In this document: positions 55,765 to 64,000 of the stretch, piece after piece
How positions within the stretch are numbered: the first letter of the stretch is position 1
Layout of the letters: the number at the start of each line of letters is the position of its first letter
Origin: Catonia carolina
Lineage: Eukaryota > Arthropoda > Insecta > Hemiptera > Achilidae
Length of the DNA: 64,000 nt
Direction of reading: 5' to 3'
Assembly (NCBI GenBank): GCA_035578175.1
Contig: JAQMRL010000022.1
Coordinates: forward strand, 1,302,001-1,366,000
The notes under the pieces: model-generated
Databases searched by the model: none
The model's input: the letters and a program-made list of their open reading frames with translations, nothing else
Told to the model about the DNA's origin: nothing
Made by a program: the position numbers and the translations under genes

Positions 55765-55998
55765 TCCTTCGGGCCAGCCCTGTCAGCTGGTAGAAAGTTG
55801 CTATTATTTGTTAAGTAACACCGTTTGGGCAAGCGACTTTGTATGGTGACCAGCTGACAGCCATCCGTGAGCAAACTCTACTGGGGGTTCCTGTTCAAAC
55901 TCACGCCTAATCCACGTCAAAATAATACAGTCAAAAGCAGCGATCAAATTGGGTAGTTGTTAATAATGTACAGTACCCGATGACTAATAAAAGCTAAA
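55765..55998 (+). mobile_element. SINE-like retroposon, second copy
   Basis: Matches 49961-50203 from TTCGGGCCAGCCC through GACTTTGTATGGTGACCAGC to ATAAAAGCTAAAAAAAG. No clear target duplication here. Confidence 0.75.
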
Positions 55999-56522
55999 AA
56001 AAGTGTCTTGGTTGTAGTAATTGTAGTTTATTGGCAGATTTAAGTAAGATTATTATTTGTAATTTATAGTTTGTAATAAATAAATGTAATTTTAAACGAT
56101 AGTTTGTTAATTTTATATTTTACCAAGATCCCTAAACGCACCTTAGCAATATGTGTCAATATAAATATCAAAATATATAGAAAATTGTAAGTTTAAAATC
56201 CGTTGTTGGAGACTTAGGATGTGAGACAGAATAGTCAGGAAGAGTAATAGGCCTATTGAATAACTTGGTTTAAAATAGAATTATATTTATGTATGAGGTA
56301 AATAATAATATTTACTCATTCGTTAATCAAATAAGATAAGGTAAAGTTTTAAATTTATAATTATAATGTACGGCCCAATTTTTACTTGCTGATACTATTT
56401 CAAGATTGTGATGCTAATCTTGAGTTACGCTGTTAGGGGAAGATATACTAAATGTGTAAAACATAATTACTGTTTGTGAAATTTTACTAATTATAGTAAT
56501 TAATAATAATATAGTAACTAAT

Positions 56523-57168
56523 GTCACCGTCGCCTCCTTTGATTAAGTACTGTGCTGCCGGCTATCAAAGCTTCCGACGTAGCGACAGAGGGAGCCGCCA
56601 ATAGTTCCGAGAGGGGTGGTAGGCTTGTGGCGGCGTACCGACAGAGGCCTTTGACATCAAGGCCGAGCCAGTGCCCGCCTCCTACCACAGCACTCTCGGC
56701 GACTATAGAAAGAGCCCTGCACTGAGCAAAGAGATTCAATTCCAATCCAAACAGGAGATTAGATTCCACGCCACTCTACAGCATCGACGAGACTTCCTAC
56801 TTCGGCGCACGGCTACCGGACTCCAGCGAAGACTCATCGACGACCCCGCAAGAGAGAAGATGAGGCTTCCGCTCGCCAACGCGACAGCGTAAGCCGTCGA
56901 CCGGACCGCCATCGCCCGCTTCCGCAAGCGATGCCCACAGCGGTCACTCGACCGAGCCTTACGCCCATCGGATCCGACGAAAAAGCCATCGACGCACTAC
57001 TACGAGGGAAGAAGATGACGTTTTCGCTGGACGACGACACGCCGTGTCGCCCAGCCTCCGACCGCCACAACGACTACGACCGACGCTTCCCATCAAGACG
57101 ACCACCACTTAAACGGCCACCAAAAATTAAAGATTTCAACTCGCCACTTAATGTCGCCATCCGGTGAC
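56523..57168 (+). mobile_element. GC-rich 646-bp insert with 6-bp target duplication, unknown class
   Basis: ACTAAT at 56517-56522 and 57169-57174 flanks inverted ends GTCACCG and CGGTGAC. The interior is about 55 percent GC in a region near 30 percent, with many CGAC/CGCC words. Two plus-strand frames (56671-56892, 56931-57167) are rich in Arg, Thr and His and lack recognisable motifs. A non-autonomous element with a 6-bp duplication fits the data; IS3EU is one superfamily with that length, but this is a guess. Confidence 0.55.
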
Positions 57169-57174
57169 ACTAAT

Positions 57175-59230
57175 TCTCTCAAATAGTATTGTACCTATTT
57201 TCTGATAAAATCGATTTGTTCGTTACTTTTTCAGGTTTTCTGATATTTATAAGCTGGAAATTGAGCAGGGATTCTTATTAGTAGCTGTGTTAGTTTTAGT
57301 CTCTAGTTCAGGTGGTCAACTTGCTAAGTCACTTGGTCAAACGTTGTCACAATTCATTAAGGGGATCCGTAACCGGTAACTAAACACAAATGTTAAGATT
57401 GAACCTTCTTATGACCCTTTTTCTAAAACACCGTGACAGTTAGTCAGCTGAAACTTTGCAGGCCTATCAATACTTATATAATCTATAAATGTGGCAGTAA
57501 AATTATTCATTTGGTTTGTGTGATTTTTAAGATCTAAAAGGAGAAAGTTGAAAATGTTTCCAAAATGTCAATAATTTGTCAGTAATTAAGAACGGTTGTT
57601 AAAATGTGCTTCAAAAATTTTAGCTTGATAACTTCGATAGTTTCTGAGATAACGAGTCATTTATATGGAAAAATGAATTCGCACGAATCTTGCATCAAGT
57701 TTTAGACTTTGACAAGAATCTCTTCTAAAATTAGAGACAACCTTTATCTTTGTTTATAAACAAAATAAACATGTTTGATAAACGTAGTTAGAATAAAATA
57801 TTTCTTCCTGATATTAAAATTCTTTGAAAAATAACAAAATAGTTAGGTATCGTAAAAATTAAATTGTTCATACATTCTTAATATGCAATGCATATTTCAG
57901 TAACTTGATAAAATATGTATAAAAAATAAACTGATAAAAGATTGTTAACAATCGTACAGTACTAAAACATACACAATTTAAAGTAAAAGAAAGAGTAGAA
58001 TATTATAAGGTTAAACAACAAAAATTAATGTTTTTTTCAAATATTCTGTTACCAGTAGATCTTTAAAGCGATTTTCATTCAACTGACTGAATTAGCTGCC
58101 CCAAAGGCCGTCTAATTTCTAATCACCTACTTTCAGGTTTTTAATGTAGTTTTCCAACTTAATTAATACTTAAAGCACCGTGAAAACAAGTTTTATTTTT
58201 ATTTTTCGTGGCTTTCTTTTCATACATGGAATAGAAACTGTAAGTAGATCTGAAAATTTTTGTTGAATTATTCTTTATAAAAACAAAAAAAGAAACCTAA
58301 AACGAGGCAACTTGACTTGAAATGAGTCTGCTCTGTTTAATTTTTAATACTGTTTCTTAGTACAAAAGAAAATGAAAAAGAACGCAAAGTAGGACGGAAA
58401 TATTATATTCACCAGTTATATAAGGCATGATGAAATTGACAACATATTTTTAAATTCAATGTTTTAAAAAAGATTTTATTAAATTTTTTTATAAATTCAT
58501 TGTTTTAAAGTCACATCAACACCAAAGGTTATTTGTGACTATAAAAATTAAATTACAAAAATTATTGATACATAATTTATAGAACAACATTTTAGAGAAT
58601 AAAACAGGAAAAAGAAAATTTGTAAAGTTCATAAACACTGTTAAGTTTTGAGAATTATACAGTAATTTTTAAAATCCAACAAACATTGAAGCACAAAAAA
58701 TATACTGAGGTTATTACAGTTTGTTAAAGTAATTAATTAATCAAAAAACAATTAATTAATAACAATTAACAATTAATTAATTAAAAAAACAAAAAACAAA
58801 GTTGTGTGAGACAGAAGTCAATTTATTTATTCACTTGTGTATATCATTAGAAATTTTCAATTAAGATCTAAGAATTTGCAAACCATTGTATTTAATTAAA
58901 AACTTTATTTACCTCTTCTGAATTTATTTAGTAGTAAAATAAAATTACCTTACTTGTGCGTGGCTACTTGTGATTAAAACTAGGTAGGCATTAAAGCGTT
59001 TTAAAGATTAACAGCAATTGAGGATTTTACAATAAGAATGCATATTTATCTGTTGCATAATATACAATACAAAAATTTGTCAATTTATTTTGGAATTAAT
59101 ATTTTAATTGGTAGACATCTTGAAAACTTTCAGTTTATATATTTCTATTTCAGCTTATACGTGTTAATTGGGAACGTTACTGAGTACATTCATGACCATC
59201 ATCCAATTTTCTCGTTGTCTTCCGCTGGTG
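57175..59230. other. AT-rich gene-free stretch
   Basis: AATTAATT-rich simple sequence at 58730-58795. No gene recognised. Confidence 0.45.
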
Positions 59231-59237
59231 TCTTAAA

Positions 59238-59375
59238 TTAAGTTTTAACTAGATGAACCTCTGCGAGAAAACCCGCACAAAAGTGTAAATTTGTTTTCTT
59301 AGAACGTGTCCTGCCTCTGGATCTTCCCCCTAATGGACGACTATCCATTAATTTCCTGATGAATGGGAACAGTTT
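59238..59375 (-). CDS. possible terminal coding exon of an unknown gene
   Basis: On the minus strand a T-rich acceptor (CAATTCTTTTTAG) opens a 45-residue frame: KLFPFIRKLMDSRPLGGRSR, GRTRSKKTNLHFCAGF, LAEVHLVKT, stop. The RGRTRSKK run is strongly basic. An upstream minus frame at 59399-59641 (starts MRLCTECSTTLRIYLFF) could be an earlier exon, but no good donor links them. Not recognised; low certainty. Confidence 0.25.
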   Translation of the reverse strand, partial: KLFPFIRKLMDSRPLGGRSRGRTRSKKTNLHFCAGFLAEVHLVKT

Positions 59376-60479
59376 CTAAAAAGAATTGAAAAAATAAATT
59401 AGCTCGGAAAAAAGCTGTTAAAAACAAAATCAAAACATAGCAGAACTCGCTGTACACTACTCAAAGTAACAACAACCACGTTGGAAAGTCCAAAGCGATG
59501 TGTCACTCCCAATGCGTTGGCTTTAGTACGATGAACTGGCCCCCCTCCAAACTGAAATAGCTGTGCGAGATGTGGCGAGTAATAGATAGAGAAAAAGAGA
59601 TATATGCGTAGGGTAGTGCTGCATTCGGTACACAAACGCATTGCTTACCTTATTCTCGTTCTTATTAACTTCACATATTATTGTCTTTATTTTAGAACTC
59701 CTATTTTACGGTTATAAATCAAAATATATGATTTTGGTTAGTTTTCCGCAAATCTACTCAAACAGACGATTCATTTGAGCCCCTTCGGGGAGAATCGGTG
59801 AAGATTTAGGTGGTTAAAATCAAGTTGAAAGAAAACCTGCTCGCTATTAATATACTATAGATGTTTAACATGAAAAAGCAGTAGTGTGGATCCTCGTATT
59901 CCTAGATCTCAGCTGGTTGTCTCACTAAGTCGATCATTCAATTGCTATAACTTAACTTTTAAAGCAATTTTTCTACAGTTAATCAAATGGACTAGCCCAG
60001 AGCATCGATATTCTTATTTCAGCATTTCTTGTATATCCTCTGAATCAGTAAAATAATAGTTCGGTTTTAGATTTACGATATTTGTATTTTTTAAAACTGT
60101 TATTCATTCTAATTTTAGTTCTGCTTTATTCGACTGATTAACAACACAATACAGATGTTGTGGAACCAAAATTATAATAGTTTTCAATATATGTTTTAGA
60201 AAATAGCCTATTTAAGTCTAGTGAACCAACAATTGTTTGAAAATTTGTACATGAAATCAACCGATTTCAGAACATTTTGCCAGGTATGAATCAAAGACAT
60301 AAGCAAGTTTCTTCTTTAATTTTTCTCCACTAAAATCACAGTCCAGTGCTGAGAAGCTATAAGAAAATTTGCCTTAATTAGTACATTACAAAAATTTTAT
60401 TATTAAAAAAATTATGGTCTATATTTTTTATATAATATAGTTTATACTGTACCGGGACTAATAGAGACGTTTAAAACGC

Positions 60480-60712
60480 CTTTGGTCAAGGGATCTTCTT
60501 GGTCAGTTATAGAACTGTAGTGATGACTGCAAGCTCCAGCAAGTAATTCAATTTTTGGAACCTTTTTTTGTCATCAAGTGGTCTTGGGTTTGAATCCCAT
60601 TTAGGCACGGCATATTTTCATACGTTACAAAAAATAATTGCATCCTTCACCGTCTGCATTAGCAGTAATTGCAGAACAATCTGACGTTAAACCAAAAAAA
60701 CAAAACAAAAAA
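60480..60712 (+). mobile_element. tRNA-derived SINE, nearly complete
   Basis: A head containing TTGGTCAGTTATAGAACTG is followed by a B-box phrase CTTGGGTTTGAATCCC. The 3' core CATCCTTCACCGTCTGCATT, AGCAGTAATTGCAGAACAA and CTGACGTTAAACC and an A-rich tail follow. Reference copy for the minus-strand fragments at 14181 and 51845 and the plus fragment at 10245. Confidence 0.7.
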
Positions 60713-60849
60713 CGATACTAAATTTTCAATAAAAAATGTTATAAAACATCGAATAGTATACAATTTGAAGATAATTTAAAAAGATTGATTCTTTTGCAAA
60801 TATTTAATAATGTTTCATGCTATTGTTACTTATACTTTTTTTTTGCAAG

Positions 60850-61335
60850 AGGAAACCGAATTTACCGGTACCTAGGTAGGTGTTTACCTAGGGTATGCGG
60901 AGCTCTACCAAAGGCAACTATCCGCCAAAACTTCTCAGTTCCTTTCTATCCCATCCCGACTTGCCGCAGGATCACCGTTAGGCATAACTTCAGAACAAGC
61001 CGGTTCTATATTAGCTGGATAACGTTATCTCAGCGATTTCTCTTCTTATCACCAATTTATCCTCTTTTTGAGTGATTTCTTTTGGGACTAACGCAGCTGG
61101 GCCTACCTGTTCTTCATTACTTTCTGGATGAACTCCTTAGTAGCCTTCCAGCTTTCTTCTGCTATCATAAAATCACAGAGATTTTCTGGAGAAATCGGCG
61201 ACCCAAGAACCGTATCGGCTTGGTCCCTAGAACCTCCCTCTCTGGTATCCATCTTCTGCAGTCGAAAAAGGCGTGTACTGCGTTGTCCTTCTCCGCCAAA
61301 CAATCCAGACAGCTTGCTTCATTTGTTGTTACATA
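60850..61335 (-). pseudogene. R1-like LINE 3' end fragment
   Basis: On the minus strand: LDCLAEKDNAVHAFFDCRRW, then (another frame) SPISPENLCDFMIAEESWKA and TKEFIQKVMKNR. The C..C...D.A.H..F.C..W pattern followed by PENL...M and a C-terminal K/R cluster is the end of R1-clade-type LINE proteins. At least one frameshift lies near 61250. The remaining part to about 60850 would be 3' UTR. Confidence 0.65.
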
Positions 61336-61339
61336 CATT

Positions 61340-62260
61340 ATAATATGGGTAAAAGTATAGTAGTGTTTATTATAATATAATTTTTTTATATTTTTTAATT
61401 TTAATTTTAATTTTTCAACACGATGTTTTTAAAATTTGTGATAGTTTCCACAGTGCTTGCGCCTGGAAACCTGATATACTATAAAGGTCGGTGTTAACAC
61501 TGGTATTTTGTGGCTGACGTAACACAATACGTTCATTGAAACTACTTTTATAAAATTAAAATTAATTAATTAATTAACAATGTTATACATACATTTTCCA
61601 TATTATTATGTACGTATAATACACTTTATAATACCATATATTTTCCATTATGTATATTATAATTCATGCTTCATGTAAACTATAAAACAAAAAACCTAAA
61701 AAGACGAAGTTTTATTACCGTTAATAAAAAATAGAAGTACATTAAACGCATCATCAGTTGGTAATAAATAATAATTGGAGTTCGTAATATAATAATCAAT
61801 GATACTTTCAAGATTTTATGTATAAAATACCTTTATTTTTACTTAATAACAATGCATGATAGATACAGCAATTACCATAATTAAAAATATAATTATTTTA
61901 ATTGGATATTTTAGACGAAATTTATTTATTTTTATTTACGAGGTTTGGATTCTAGTTCCATTACAAAGTAATCAATTTTATAGCAGTTTTGGTGAATTGT
62001 TCCCACTTGACTGCAGAAACAATTCTTCAGTTTCTTAAGAGTCGATTGAGGTGAAAATATTAACTGCCAAAAAATACTCCTGCAACTACAAATTTTGTTT
62101 TATAATAATAAATAACTGGACATTTTTGAAACTTTTAACTGTACATTTATTATTTTGGCCGTTATTAATAACATTTTTAAAAATCTCCATAACTTTATTG
62201 CCAAAAATTAAATTTACCTACTATTTCAATTATTAGTTAAAAGGCTTGAAAAATCATGTA
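61340..62260. other. AT-rich gene-free stretch
   Basis: Nothing recognised beyond A/T simple sequence. Confidence 0.45.
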
Positions 62261-62261
62261 A

Positions 62262-62590
62262 GTTCTTCTTCTTCTTAGCGTGCCTATCCGTTTCGGATGT
62301 TAGTGATCAACACGGCTAATCTGACCTATTGACCGCTAAACGGAACTACTCTGTGGAACTCTCCCTTTACCAGACTCTCAAATTGGTAATCCAGGGAAGT
62401 CTTCTTCGGCCAGGATGTCTCCTTCCTTCTATCCGTTCTTGCAGAACGCGCTATAGTATTTCATACGTGTCTTAATTTCTCATGATATGTCCAAGATACT
62501 GAACCTTACGACACTTGAAAATGTTAAGCACCTCAGGGCTCTTACGTCTGGTCTTACCTCAGGGATCTTCCGTAGGACTTCAGTGTTTTA
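62262..62590 (-). mobile_element. RTE-like LINE 3' fragment
   Basis: The minus strand ends GCACGCTAAGAAGAAGAAG and reads VLRKIPEVRPDV, SILDIS in one frame and QYLGHIM, RHPGRRRLPWITNLR, then FRLAVN, VRLAVLITNIRNG in others. Same family as 3896-4094 and 22660-22825. Stops and frameshifts present; the 5' border is approximate. Confidence 0.75.
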
Positions 62591-62793
62591 CTTAAGAATT
62601 TACTAGAATAATATAAATAAATAGTAAACCCTTATTTTCTGTGTAGAAGTAGTACGTAATAAAGTATTTTTAAAGTAGTCCTCATTTTCCTCAGTGAGTC
62701 TCAGACGACTTGTTCTGTAAAATAATGACGGATAGATTCATTAATTTGTATTGTAAAAGAAAAATTTCATTTATTTTTCTTAGCTGTTATTAA

Positions 62794-63123
62794 CCCTTCG
62801 CGGACTATTGACGGAAATATACAACAAATATCTTTTCCACAGATCGTTTTTCAAATATGTCCGCCCACGTTTTTGAATAATTGTGGTCGTTTAGCGAATA
62901 TATCCGCACATTTACAAATTAAATCGAAAACAATTTTACTAAAATTTGTTTTAAGTAAAAATGAAAAGAAAAATATATAAGATGAAATTTTCGTGAATTC
63001 TGAGCCTTTAGAAACAGTTTTCTATCCAGGAAAACACATTTTTATAAAAACAAAAACATATTTATTACCCCAACTTATAATTAAATGTGTCTGTGACATG
63101 AAACTAATTCCGTCCATGAAGAG
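62794..63123. mobile_element. possible TTAA-type MITE
   Basis: TTAA at 62790-62793 precedes CCCTTCGCGGAC; CTAA at 63124-63127 follows GTCCATGAAGAG, a 9 of 12 inverted match. Size 330 bp with internal ATGTCCGC / TATCCGC phrases. One TSD base differs, so the call is tentative. Confidence 0.4.
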
Positions 63124-63127
63124 CTAA

Positions 63128-64000
63128 GTTATTTTTCACCCAAGTTTTGAAATGGAAACAGTCTGAACTTCATTAATGTAATTGAAATTGAGTGGGGGAT
63201 TCAGATGTGACACGAAAACTAATGCATGCTTTAATTAAAAAAAAATATATAAACTTTAGTTTTATAAAAAAGCTTTTTAAAAGAAACATTGTTTAGAAAT
63301 AGCTACTGCAAGATCAAAAAAAACATAGATACAAAAATGCCTAAGGGGAAAAAATAATACACAAAGGCTGTACGTAAATTCCAGAAAACTGTCCTTTCGT
63401 TCTGATCCAGTAAGCAAGTTTCTTGCTGACTAAAATTGTATCAGCCTTGTCTGTCATATTTACCAATCGCTCTTTGTAGCGTTGTGAGTTGGAACAAAAT
63501 GGTTAGACATCTGCCCTTACGCTTAATACTGTTACCCATGTGTCTATAAATTGAGACGGTTTACGTTTGTGGAACTTACTGCAGTACATTAACAATGTTG
63601 TACGTTATTACATTTATTCAGGGCCGTTAAATAAGGGATCCCTTATTCAATGGCCCTAATATTTATTACTGAAACTTTTCTTACCTACTTTGCTTCTTTC
63701 AATATTAATATTATTTTTATTGTAACAGTATAGTTCTTTTACAATCAGTTTATAAATACAAAAACTTTAAGCAAAGATGAGAAAATCTGAGCAATGTCCT
63801 TATAATTAAAATAAAAACCACACTCAGTAGTGTGTTTCAACAAGTGAGTTTAACACTGCGAATCAACATCTTGAAACACAAAGTTGAAGCTGGAGATGAT
63901 GACGATGACCGAGATGATAACGATGCCTATTGTGAGATGATGATGATTAATAGTTGAAGTAGAAAAGAAAGAAAAAAAAGTTTAAATGATTAACAAAATC
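63128..64000. other. mostly gene-free; Asp-rich frame at the edge
   Basis: At 63830-63957 a plus frame reads LRINILKHKVEAG, DDDDDRDDNDAYC, EMMMINS and then a stop. GAT repeats alone could give this, so it is not called as an exon. The palindrome at 63620 is listed separately. Confidence 0.4.
63620..63657. repeat. imperfect 38-bp palindrome
   Basis: AGGGCCGTTAAATAAGGG and CCCTTATTCAATGGCCCT around GGATCC, with two mismatched pairs. No flanking element seen. Confidence 0.8.

Noticed and set aside
60785..61343. Plus-strand open frames
   Set aside because: They are the antisense of the R1-like LINE fragment on the minus strand.
63830..63957. Asp-rich exon at the right edge
   Set aside because: GAT-repeat sequence explains the composition and there are no convincing splice sites.

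Overview
The window is AT-rich, intron-rich, repeat-laden insect-type nuclear DNA. Spliced genes with GT-AG introns, RTE-, jockey- and R1-like LINEs, tRNA-derived SINEs, and Tc1/mariner, hAT and TTAA-targeting DNA elements all point to an insect. A hemimetabolous insect such as a hemipteran is a guess; no marker gene settles the order.

0-13.6 kb: one host gene on the minus strand, a BRD7-type bromodomain protein (chromatin reader of the PBAF class of SWI/SNF complexes). Ten exons can be placed with matching splice phases. They cover the Lys-rich N-terminal region, the bromodomain and the BRD7/BRD9-specific C-terminal region. The initiator exon was not found, and the last exon may or may not be the true C-terminus. 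Its introns carry a LINE 3' fragment, three small inverted-repeat elements (one with TTAA ends), a perfect hairpin and SINE-like pieces.

13.6-27 kb: no convincing host gene. A full-length RTE-like LINE (14874-18215) has a 15-bp target duplication and two in-frame stops. It is followed by a deleted Tc1/mariner element, a hAT-like element with an 8-bp duplication, and LINE fragments.

27-38.3 kb: the most striking region. Five head-to-tail units, mostly about 1.86 kb, are each separated by exactly one TTAA. The whole array sits at a single TTAA inside the reading frame of an RTE-like LINE copy: joining the LINE halves through that TTAA restores the alignment to the LINE family. A second TTAA insertion, a 1.1-kb piggyBac-like element carrying only an acidic transposase N-terminus, lies at the right-hand TTAA of the array. 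The units therefore behave as an unrecognised TTAA-specific element that became a satellite. Each unit carries a cluster of CCAAT boxes and CRE-like sites.

38-64 kb: dense repeats. These include a long fold-back palindrome, a mariner element invaded by a jockey fragment, a young 5'-truncated LINE with an intact 3' ORF, SINEs, a four-copy repeat family, a GC-rich 646-bp insert with a 6-bp target duplication, and R1- and RTE-like LINE 3' ends. Two possible terminal exons of unknown genes (50679-50755 plus, 59238-59375 minus) and one protein-like ORF (51905-52189) are the only other candidate host coding sequences.
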